Source: a virus. From it: 64,000 nt of DNA. This document shows positions 34,639 to 40,697 of this stretch, piece after piece. Below the pieces are notes generated by a model that was not told the DNA's origin, did not search any database, and worked only from the letters and a program-made list of their open reading frames with translations. How positions within the stretch are numbered: the first letter of the stretch is position 1; the number at the start of each line of letters is the position of its first letter. Where the stretch lies: IMG/VR virus record IMGVR_UViG_3300024239_000011, positions 392,303-456,302 of that record; one strand, 5' to 3'. The translations under genes were made by a program, and so were the position numbers.

Positions 34639-35037
34639 TCAGTAATCCAGTCCCATAATAGACCATCGTTCGCTTGCCACAATACGTCTCATTGCCGGAT
34701 GATTAATAATGAAATCATGAATTTCCCAGTTTTCATGGTCCGCCCATTTTGTTTCACTCAGATCATATACATCTATTGTGTCATCATTAAAATATAATGG
34801 TAACGTATCGTGATATTCAACACCAATCGATTTGCATGTCATTGAATGGTCACTCTGGTACGAATCCCAAACAATCAAATCTTTTCCAGAAATTACACCA
34901 CGTAATTCATTTGATCGGCTTCTCTCAATCCATGCAGTTAATTCCCGTACTGATGGGTTTCGAATCGTTGTTACTTCTTTTCCATTAGGTAGCGTAACAA
35001 TCGGATATCGTTCTTCTTTTAAATCGGCGTATCTCAT
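34639..35037 (-). CDS. hypothetical protein (132 aa)
   Basis: Starts MRYADLKEERYPIVTLPNGK. Mixed alpha/beta and acidic C-terminal half (YFNDDTIDVYDLSETKWADH) ending RRIVASERWSIMGLDY. GGGG precedes the ATG. It sits within the late structural block, four bases after the 388-aa gene, so it is probably virion-associated or an assembly factor for a fibre; no family recognised. Confidence 0.55.
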   Translation of the reverse strand: MRYADLKEERYPIVTLPNGKEVTTIRNPSVRELTAWIERSRSNELRGVISGKDLIVWDSYQSDHSMTCKSIGVEYHDTLPLYFNDDTIDVYDLSETKWADHENWEIHDFIINHPAMRRIVASERWSIMGLDY

Positions 35038-35041
35038 TGTT

Positions 35042-36208
35042 TCACCCCAATGAAGAAAAGAAAAATAACTTTGCTCGGTTGACCCGTGATGCCACTACAT
35101 CAAGATTATCTTTTCGCACTACATCATCTGGACGTTGTGGGGTGTAACTTCCAGTAGTAACATCACCCACCCGCATAGTCGTGGCCGCAATAGATCGTGC
35201 ATCCACATTGCCGCACTTATCCACCGCAAACCCAGTTGGGACATCCGTTGCTCTAATGGTAATGCTTATCGGAGTTGATATCGGACCTAATAGCTGGAAC
35301 GGTTCCGCAACTTCTAAAACACTGTAGGTATACCCATATTCGGTCATACCGGGCGCCATAGTCCCCATAACAGTGTAAACTCCGTCATTAACGCCACTTC
35401 CTGTAATTTCAATAACAGTTCCCGAAAATAAACCATGGCTACCAAAGTCTATAGTACGTGACAATAAGGTATGGGAATCCGACACAAACACATCACTGTG
35501 ACTAAACGTAACCGAGGGTTTTGGCCCCCCTAGATTAAAGGCAGCGGCTCCGGTAAATGTTTCTTGCAGAACCAGCTTATGAATTGTTTCACCATCGATG
35601 TTTGACAACACCACGTCATCAATCATCCACCATCCGGTTTGGTCACCCGCGTTCGCCGCATATATCCACATCCCTGGTTCAAATCCCGATGACGTAAAAT
35701 TTACCGTGGTACTGCTAAAATACCCATGACCATTTTCATTTCCGGCAAAAATATCATTCCCAACAATCGGCGCCAGAACAGATGGCTGTAGAATCAAGGG
35801 CGTGGATAAAGTTGAAATAGATGTCCAAATCTCAAAGGCACCATCCCCGGTATTATCATTGTCAATAGTGACACGATAGCTTCCCGGTACGCTCATCTTA
35901 TCGGCTGATACATCTGCGCTAATAATCAGGCTATTGCCATCATAACCAATGCTTACGCCCGAACCCGCCTGAATATCACGAAATTCAAGAATACCCGCAT
36001 CATTGCCCGCATAAACACCAAGCGAATTATTCCCACCAAGATTACGCGCACCCGCAACCGGAATCGAACCAGACGGCTGGCGATCAACAAAAGCTCGTGC
36101 ATCGGCATCAAAAACCAGTATTGAACCATCCCGAATAGAATCATTAAGCTTGAGGCTCAATCCACTGGACGCTTTGTTCGAGCCGGTACGTGTAGCGAAA
36201 ATAGCCAT
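35042..36208 (-). CDS. virion structural protein, fibre-like (388 aa)
   Basis: Starts MAIFATRTGSNKASSGLSLK. Residues 60-100 (GVYAGNDAGILEFRDIQAGS, GVSIGYDGNSLIIS) match one repeat of the shaft in the 921-aa protein, so this is a related short fibre. The remainder is beta-rich, and the C-terminal end has the fibre registration motif TTMRVGDVTTGSYTPQRPDD, similar to the linker preceding a trimerisation or chaperone-cleaved tip. CAGGTG site upstream. Part of the same late operon as the 139-aa protein. Confidence 0.7.
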   Translation of the reverse strand: MAIFATRTGSNKASSGLSLKLNDSIRDGSILVFDADARAFVDRQPSGSIPVAGARNLGGNNSLGVYAGNDAGILEFRDIQAGSGVSIGYDGNSLIISADVSADKMSVPGSYRVTIDNDNTGDGAFEIWTSISTLSTPLILQPSVLAPIVGNDIFAGNENGHGYFSSTTVNFTSSGFEPGMWIYAANAGDQTGWWMIDDVVLSNIDGETIHKLVLQETFTGAAAFNLGGPKPSVTFSHSDVFVSDSHTLLSRTIDFGSHGLFSGTVIEITGSGVNDGVYTVMGTMAPGMTEYGYTYSVLEVAEPFQLLGPISTPISITIRATDVPTGFAVDKCGNVDARSIAATTMRVGDVTTGSYTPQRPDDVVRKDNLDVVASRVNRAKLFFFSSLG

Positions 36209-36212
36209 CCAA

Positions 36213-36629
36213 TCACCTGTTCAGTAGTATTTTCTTAATCACCCCGAACGCAGCGACCCCTTCATGGGTTGCGGGAACCGGGAGAATATGCGAGCGATCC
36301 AACCGGGCACGGAGCCATGTGAAATTACCTTCAAACACAAATGCCTCGGTGCCGGTATCCCCCACACAACCCGGTGAACCGGTAGGATGTGCCCGATCTC
36401 GTGGGTATTCAGCAAATGGCTGACAACCATTCAGCCAAATAGGGAACCAGTCTGTTTCGGCGGGTTCTGAAGCAAGTGCCGCCTCTATCCATACACGACC
36501 TTGGAAATTATGGTAATGAACGGCAACCGTATACGATCCACCACCAACACCATACCATTCATCGATCCTGATGATATCACCAGTTTTTTCAAAGACACCG
36601 CTGGTGTCATCCAAGAGAAAAATTGACAT
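36213..36629 (-). CDS. small structural protein (about 138 aa)
   Basis: Start chosen at 36629 (MSIFLLDDTSGVFEKTGDII) because GGGGG lies six bases upstream; an in-frame ATG at 36650 lacks a site. Beta-rich, with YTVAVHYHNFQGRVWIEAAL, AETDWFPIW and EGNFTWLRARLDRSHILP, the style of a jelly-roll-like fibre or baseplate accessory domain. Late octamer GATAAATA at 36651-36658. First gene of the run down to 34639. Confidence 0.65.
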   Translation of the reverse strand: MSIFLLDDTSGVFEKTGDIIRIDEWYGVGGGSYTVAVHYHNFQGRVWIEAALASEPAETDWFPIWLNGCQPFAEYPRDRAHPTGSPGCVGDTGTEAFVFEGNFTWLRARLDRSHILPVPATHEGVAAFGVIKKILLNR

Positions 36630-36650
36630 ATGACCCCCAGTGATTTGCAT

Positions 36651-36658
36651 TATTTATC
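36651..36658 (-). promoter_or_regulatory. T4-type late promoter octamer
   Basis: GATAAATA, minus strand; predicted start about 36645, 16-nt leader to ATG 36629. Confidence 0.6.
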
Positions 36659-36705
36659 CAAGGTATCGTTATTTTTCATAGACGCATTTGTCCGCGCGAA
36701 TTACT

Positions 36706-37182
36706 TTACCTCGTGATCAAACCCTTGAAAGTCCCACTTCTATTTATGGTAAGAACTTCCTTGCGGTTCTTCTTTGGGTTTGCATATGAACAATGAACCC
36801 ACCCACTATTGGGATCGTTCTTCGAGGGATCAAAAAATTCGAGAATCAGTTGGTCAAAATCCAAATTGTCCTTGATCCATTGAGCAATTTCAGGGTTGCC
36901 CTTACCAATCACCTCAAAATCCGCAGCCTGACCGACCATGTGTTGGGAATTCTTTGCGGCACCTATGGCTTCATTCAACGCCGGGCAGCGATAGCCGCTA
37001 TTGATAGTAATGGGTAGCCCAAAATGGCTACGAACCGGCTGAAGAATATGAATTGCCAAGTTACGAAGGTTTGTAATCACTTCCGGGGTCGGAAGATTGT
37101 CGATACCTAAACGCTCACCTTCCTGGGATTTCAGGAACTCATTGAGGGTAAAATTGGCCGACAGTTTTATGCTGGTGTCCAT
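36706..37182 (-). CDS. endolysin, M15-type peptidase
   Basis: A 158-aa zinc peptidase of the M15 (VanY/Ply-like) family that cleaves peptidoglycan cross-links. Visible motifs: TINSGYRCPALNEAIGAAKN, SQHMVGQAADFEV (His81, Asp88), and GWVHCSY (His130), with Glu115 in LILEFF as the likely catalytic base. No signal peptide, so release would need a holin. AGGAGG precedes the ATG and a late octamer is at 37209-37216, as expected for a lysis gene. It may instead be a virion-associated lysin; the single-domain form and late promoter favour endolysin. Confidence 0.88.
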   Translation of the reverse strand: MDTSIKLSANFTLNEFLKSQEGERLGIDNLPTPEVITNLRNLAIHILQPVRSHFGLPITINSGYRCPALNEAIGAAKNSQHMVGQAADFEVIGKGNPEIAQWIKDNLDFDQLILEFFDPSKNDPNSGWVHCSYANPKKNRKEVLTINRSGTFKGLITR

Positions 37183-37208
37183 ACGTGTCCTCCTAATCTC
37201 GGATTGTA

Positions 37209-37216
37209 TATTTAGG
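37209..37216 (-). promoter_or_regulatory. T4-type late promoter of the endolysin
   Basis: CCTAAATA, minus strand; predicted start about 37203, 21-nt leader. Divergent to the plus-strand octamer at 37230-37237. Confidence 0.6.
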
Positions 37217-37229
37217 ATGGAATAAAACT

Positions 37230-37237
37230 CCTAAATA
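37230..37237 (+). promoter_or_regulatory. T4-type late promoter octamer
   Basis: CCTAAATA, plus strand; predicted start about 37243, 16-nt leader to ATG 37259 with GAGG site. Confidence 0.6.
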
Positions 37238-37258
37238 AGTCGAGAAAAAGAGGCGTCC

Positions 37259-38296
37259 ATGAAACTACTAGAATTAGACAAAAAAGGCGATCTTACATAT
37301 GAGACGCAGTACAAATACTTGTACCATCTGACGGATCATCACGGGTTTGCCTATTCCATAGATCAAAATGCTCTTCGGACACTCCGATACAACTATATCA
37401 GTACAACCTACGACCCGAAGATGAATAGCGTCTACGGGCAATGGCATCATCATTTCAAATTCGTACTGAAAGCCCAACCATTGGTCAAAAAATACGGCGC
37501 GTTTCCGTTCGACGCCCATATTCAAGTTGGGAATGAAGGGTATAAATCCCTGAATGAACAGGAACTAGGTTTGAACACCCGTGAGGTATCACCACTGAAA
37601 GATTATGTTGTTGGGGCAATATTACTCTTCCCATTGTTCAGCCAAACCGGGGTACAATGGTTGCTTTATAACAACCATGCGTCAAAAAGTTTTATGGATA
37701 CTGCCAAAGCCGAGGCACCCCGTGCAATTGAAACTCTGTATACGTTTTTAATCGAGTGGAAGAAACCGGTGTGGATCGGAAACATGCATCGGAAACCCAG
37801 TGAACAGGATTTGGCGTTTTTGAAGGATGCCCTACATATCCACCAGCGCGGCGGCGATTTTGATGAGGGCATGCGCGAACTCGCGGACAAGTATAACATA
37901 GTTGATCATTCTGGAAGAATACTCGATAAACAAACAGTTTGGCGCACACAGCAATCCGAGCAGGCATACAATATGTTAAATGCCTATTATGGCGAGCGTA
38001 AATTCAAGGATGTAAATGTCAACGTCGTTCGCCGTATCATTAAGGGCATCTTTGACATTTTGAAGCTCAACAACAATATACAATCCATCGTGATGAATGC
38101 TATCGAAAAAGCTGGGTTATTTCATCCGGCGACGGCTGCGGTCGATTGGGCCATCATCATCAAAGAACTGATGTACGGCGACATTGATGGTACGCTAGAA
38201 GCAATTCAATGGGTGTCGGAAGATCGCAAACGGAATCGTGATTGGTATGACAAAGACCCAACTTCGTATGCCACGCACTCCAAAACTATGTTCTAA
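37259..38296 (+). CDS. unknown protein with ART-like N-terminal strand motif
   Basis: A 345-aa protein, plus strand, late promoter upstream. The N-terminus MKLLELDKKG resembles T4 capsid-targeting peptides. Residues 18-60 (YKYLYHLTDHHGFAYSIDQN, YISTTYDPKMNSVYG) have the YHxT...LR...STT layout seen at the start of some ADP-ribosyltransferase-like folds in phage polyvalent proteins. The rest is mostly helical with IIKGIFDILKLNNNIQSIVM and an ending that may be membrane-associating (VDWAIIIKELMYGDIDG). No catalytic glutamate could be assigned, so ART activity is a suggestion only. It may be a packaged, ejected protein. Confidence 0.5.
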   Translation: MKLLELDKKGDLTYETQYKYLYHLTDHHGFAYSIDQNALRTLRYNYISTTYDPKMNSVYGQWHHHFKFVLKAQPLVKKYGAFPFDAHIQVGNEGYKSLNEQELGLNTREVSPLKDYVVGAILLFPLFSQTGVQWLLYNNHASKSFMDTAKAEAPRAIETLYTFLIEWKKPVWIGNMHRKPSEQDLAFLKDALHIHQRGGDFDEGMRELADKYNIVDHSGRILDKQTVWRTQQSEQAYNMLNAYYGERKFKDVNVNVVRRIIKGIFDILKLNNNIQSIVMNAIEKAGLFHPATAAVDWAIIIKELMYGDIDGTLEAIQWVSEDRKRNRDWYDKDPTSYATHSKTMF

Positions 38297-38300
38297 TGGT

Positions 38301-38329
38301 TTGACTTTACAACCTTAGTAATATATTAT
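38301..38329 (+). promoter_or_regulatory. sigma-70-like early promoter
   Basis: TTGACT (38301-38306), 17-bp spacer, TATTAT (38324-38329), 29 bp before the 95-aa gene. Confidence 0.75.
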
Positions 38330-38357
38330 TCAAGCTACAACATAGGAGACCCGCGCC

Positions 38358-38645
38358 ATGTCTAATCGATGGCAAGATCAAGTTGCCAAGTTGCGTCGCG
38401 AACTTGAATGGGGACGAGGGCGTACATTGTCGCAACAGACCTGTAACATTATGGAAAGCTCGGCGTTAGAAATCGAGCAGTTAGGACATGAAATTCAGCA
38501 ATGTCAGCGTGCCACTATGCAAATGTGCATAGACGAGTTAATCGATGCAGCAGCAATGTTTATCGATGACGACAACCCGGAACGACGCGGCATTCTGTTA
38601 GCCGTCAGCCACATTCGCCAAATGATGGCTGATCAACCCGCCTAA
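38358..38645 (+). CDS. hypothetical helical protein (95 aa)
   Basis: MSNRWQDQVAKLRRELEWGR, then a long amphipathic helix (IMESSALEIEQLGHEIQQCQ) and an acidic turn (MFIDDDNPERRG). Predicted coiled-coil-like. GGAG eight bases before ATG. Own consensus early promoter and a hairpin terminator (38650-38680), so a single early gene. Function unknown. Confidence 0.65.
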   Translation: MSNRWQDQVAKLRRELEWGRGRTLSQQTCNIMESSALEIEQLGHEIQQCQRATMQMCIDELIDAAAMFIDDDNPERRGILLAVSHIRQMMADQPA

Positions 38646-38649
38646 AAAT

Positions 38650-38680
38650 AGAAACCCCGTGCTGTTGGCACGGGGTTTCT
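38650..38680. terminator. bidirectional hairpin terminator
   Basis: AGAAACCCCGTGC / GCACGGGGTTTCT perfect 13-bp stem, 5-nt loop, between the convergent 95-aa and 58-aa genes. Confidence 0.75.
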
Positions 38681-38700
38681 GGATTTTAGGGAGAGGAGTC

Positions 38701-38877
38701 TTACGCGCCGGGGCGCTCAATCTCCACAACTACCGAACCGTCAATTTGAGCAACCGACTGTTCAATAAGCTGTTCAATTGCAGCAATAGCTTCATCTGGA
38801 AGGACGTTGGTGGCACTGTCGCTCTTCACAAGCTTGCTTAATTTTACAACGAGGTATTGTTCTTTTACACTAGCCAT
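38701..38877 (-). CDS. hypothetical protein (58 aa)
   Basis: Starts MASVKEQYLVVKLSKLVKSD at 38877 (GAGAG upstream). One helix with repeated Ile/Glu (DEAIAAIEQLIEQSVAQIDG) and a C-terminal strand VVVEIERPGA. It has a perfect late promoter, TATAAATA at 38915-38922. A small late protein with no known relative; the size suits a minor virion or assembly protein. Confidence 0.6.
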   Translation of the reverse strand: MASVKEQYLVVKLSKLVKSDSATNVLPDEAIAAIEQLIEQSVAQIDGSVVVEIERPGA

Positions 38878-38914
38878 AGGTTCTCTCGCCAAACAGGTGA
38901 GGTTATCTATGGTT

Positions 38915-38922
38915 TATTTATA
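38915..38922 (-). promoter_or_regulatory. T4-type late promoter (perfect octamer)
   Basis: TATAAATA, minus strand; predicted start about 38909, 32-nt leader to ATG 38877. Confidence 0.75.
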
Positions 38923-38952
38923 CTTTGTTCGCATTTACCCGTGAAAATCGAG

Positions 38953-39258
38953 TTATTCGTCGTGATCTCGGTCTTGAGTACGCACCCCATTCACGCGGCT
39001 ATTGATATCAGGCAATTTCCCGCGCAACGTTACCAAATTGGTAATCATACCGGTGAGTTGATCCCGATAAAGTCGAAGAGTATTTTCAAGATCAAGAAGT
39101 GCCATTTTCAACATTTCGTTGACGCTGACCATTCCGGCAATTTTACTCTTAACCGATGTTAACTGACGCACTAACTCCGCATTTTCCTCTTCCTTGCGTT
39201 GAAGATCAGCCTTGAGCTTCGCCATTGGTGTATTGGAAAGATCAATAAGATCACCCAT
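38953..39258 (-). CDS. hypothetical coiled-coil protein (about 101 aa)
   Basis: Starts MGDLIDLSNTPMAKLKADLQ at 39258, overlapping the stop of the 198-aa gene by exactly eight bases (translational coupling). A long heptad-like helix (RKEEENAELVRQLTSVKSKI, ALLDLENTLRLYRDQLTGMI) predicts a coiled coil; the C-terminus NSRVNGVRTQDRDHDE is polar. Function unknown. Longer starts at 39267 and 39297 are possible. Confidence 0.6.
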   Translation of the reverse strand: MGDLIDLSNTPMAKLKADLQRKEEENAELVRQLTSVKSKIAGMVSVNEMLKMALLDLENTLRLYRDQLTGMITNLVTLRGKLPDINSRVNGVRTQDRDHDE

Positions 39259-39847
39259 CTTGGTCATCCCATGCCCAAAAGTTATCAGGTGCATCATCCG
39301 CGCCTGAAGTAATTTCTTGTTCGGTCAATTCGACCACGGGAATATTCCATGACCCAAACGTTTCAAGAATATCTTCCACAGCGGGAATGCTTGACGGATC
39401 ATCATTGGCGCTTTCAGGAAGGATTTCCCACAACACCACGTCTTTAACCTGTTGATCCCATACGAATGATGGGTCAACCTTGTACCCACCCTGGCGAAGC
39501 CCGATCATCATTCGCTCAAACTTGGTTTTGCGACCACGTTTCTTGCCTTTTTTCTTAATCGTGCCATCCGCTCCGATGTTGAATACACGAGCAAACCTCT
39601 CCGGGTGCATGCCATCTAATGCCTTAATAGCTGCGGCACTTACACGAATACGCTTGGTATCATTGACGCCCGAAAGGTTAAAAAGAAGTTTACCTTCGTC
39701 ATTACGTTCAATACTCTGCACCACAAAGACACCCTGTACGACCCCATTTGTGGGACCAAGACCTTTGGTCTTATAACACGCTTCCACCTCAAGGTTTGGA
39801 TGAATAATTCCTTTTTGGACAAGAGATTCAGCTAGAACCGTCTCCAT
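39251..39847 (-). CDS. hypothetical protein (198 aa)
   Basis: Starts METVLAESLVQKGIIHPNLE. The N-terminal 75 residues are beta-rich (VVQGVFVVQSIERNDEGKLL, DTKRIRVSAAAIKALDGM), resembling a small OB/SH3-like domain. A strongly basic stretch KKKGKKRGRKTKFER (about 98-112) could bind nucleic acid. The C-terminal third is acidic (SANDDPSSIPAVEDILETFG, SGADDAPDN). GGAGG precedes ATG 39847. The family is unknown; similar basic-centre, acidic-tail proteins in T4-like phages are transcription or replication accessories, which is a guess here. Confidence 0.6.
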   Translation of the reverse strand: METVLAESLVQKGIIHPNLEVEACYKTKGLGPTNGVVQGVFVVQSIERNDEGKLLFNLSGVNDTKRIRVSAAAIKALDGMHPERFARVFNIGADGTIKKKGKKRGRKTKFERMMIGLRQGGYKVDPSFVWDQQVKDVVLWEILPESANDDPSSIPAVEDILETFGSWNIPVVELTEQEITSGADDAPDNFWAWDDQDG

Positions 39848-40148
39848 TCATTTCCTCCAACAGTTCTTCGAACGGACGCATCCTGGGATGCCCCCGAGGG
39901 TTCGATCTGGATTTATCGAAGCCCCGCTGTGAGGAACAAAATGAAACCTATTGCATTCTTGTCCGCTTGGTCAAGGATTTTTATTTACGGCTACAGTTGA
40001 AAACTTGAAATTGTATTTCGTATATACTCCCGCTTGCAATCCACCAAAGAAATCAGAGGAAGACCGGAATGATACTACCTAGCGTATGCTATATAGAATC
40101 ATGGCGAGCAGAGATTCGTTAATCTCTGCTCGCCATGACGATAAAGCG
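39848..40148. other. intergenic stretch: short RNA-like elements, no clear gene
   Basis: About 300 bp with no convincing gene. Minus strand: a 17-codon frame (MRPFEELLEEMNGDGSS) just ahead of and overlapping the 198-aa gene start. Plus strand: a possible promoter (TTGAAA 39997-40002, 18 bp, TATATA 40021-40026) leading to a 17-codon frame (40069-40122, GAGGA upstream) that ends inside the loop of a 17-bp perfect hairpin (40100-40137). None is firm. Confidence 0.3.
40100..40137 (-). terminator. 17-bp perfect hairpin after the 94-aa gene
   Basis: CATGGCGAGCAGAGATT / AATCTCTGCTCGCCATG with a 4-nt loop (CGTT), 12 bp after the stop at 40149. No T-tract; it is probably a processing or termination structure. 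Confidence 0.5.
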
Positions 40149-40433
40149 TTAATGGATGAGGTCAGGATTACCGGGATGGAAGTTGGCAATTTCATAGTCC
40201 GCAGGGGAAATCCAGCCGACATACCCCCACGGGGTCGAAATCACGATGTCACTCCCTCGGCATCCAACAACCCGCCCGATAAGCGGCTTGATCACTGGAC
40301 ACGCCGTCCCGCCCACCAGAACCGTCGTCAACGTGACCCGCACGAACACACCGTCCAGCGCGATACCCAGATAATTCGACTCGTTGTTACCAGCGCCAAA
40401 TACGGTGACATCTGATGAAATAGTTGGTTGCAT
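40149..40433 (-). CDS. hypothetical all-beta protein (94 aa)
   Basis: Starts MQPTISSDVTVFGAGNNESN. Beta-strand-rich (LGIALDGVFVRVTLTTVLVG, CPVIKPLIGRVVGCRGSDIV, TPWGYVGWISPADYEIANF), resembling a small SH3/KOW-like barrel. GGGG precedes the ATG. The promoter (40460-40488) has its -10 enclosed by a 10-bp inverted repeat, suggesting specific repression. No family recognised. Confidence 0.6.
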   Translation of the reverse strand: MQPTISSDVTVFGAGNNESNYLGIALDGVFVRVTLTTVLVGGTACPVIKPLIGRVVGCRGSDIVISTPWGYVGWISPADYEIANFHPGNPDLIH

Positions 40434-40438
40434 GGCTT

Positions 40439-40475
40439 GTGCCCCTGCTTATTTTGAATAGTATAGCAGGGGCAC
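40439..40475. promoter_or_regulatory. operator-like inverted repeat around a -10 box
   Basis: Perfect 10-bp repeat GTGCCCCTGC (40439-40448) / GCAGGGGCAC (40466-40475), spacer 17 bp, enclosing the -10 TATACT of the promoter for the 94-aa gene. It could be a repressor operator or, in RNA read through from upstream, a hairpin next to the ribosome-binding site. Confidence 0.5.
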
Positions 40476-40488
40476 GAAGTAAAATCAA
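40460..40488 (-). promoter_or_regulatory. sigma-70-like early promoter
   Basis: Minus strand TTGATT (40488-40483), 17-bp spacer, TATACT (40465-40460). Confidence 0.65.
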
Positions 40489-40697
40489 GTCAGTGCCAGT
40501 TCGTCCCGGATTTCCAAAGCACGTTTTTCTATCCATGGATGCAGTATATCTTTGGCTTTACGGGCATCATTCACCCATAGTGCGTTCATAACCTGTTCCA
40601 GCGGTTCCTTGGTGTCATCCGGAAACGGCGCAGGCAGATCGCCGGAAGTCCACCACATCCAGCTTTTCTTGAATCGTGCCTTGATTTGCTCAAACAT
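40485..40697 (-). CDS. hypothetical protein (70 aa) coupled to clpA
   Basis: Starts MFEQIKARFKKSWMWWTSGD at 40697, overlapping the clpA stop by exactly eight bases. Basic, Trp-rich N-terminus followed by PAPFPDDTKEPLEQVMNALW and a charged helical end (RKAKDILHPWIEKRALEIRD). Coupling to clpA suggests a partner such as an adaptor delivering substrates, but this is only positional inference. Confidence 0.55.
   Translation of the reverse strand: MFEQIKARFKKSWMWWTSGDLPAPFPDDTKEPLEQVMNALWVNDARKAKDILHPWIEKRALEIRDELALT

Noticed and set aside
40069-40122. 17-codon plus-strand leader-type peptide ending in a hairpin loop
   Set aside because: No downstream plus-strand gene to attenuate; probably chance within the terminator hairpin of the opposite gene.
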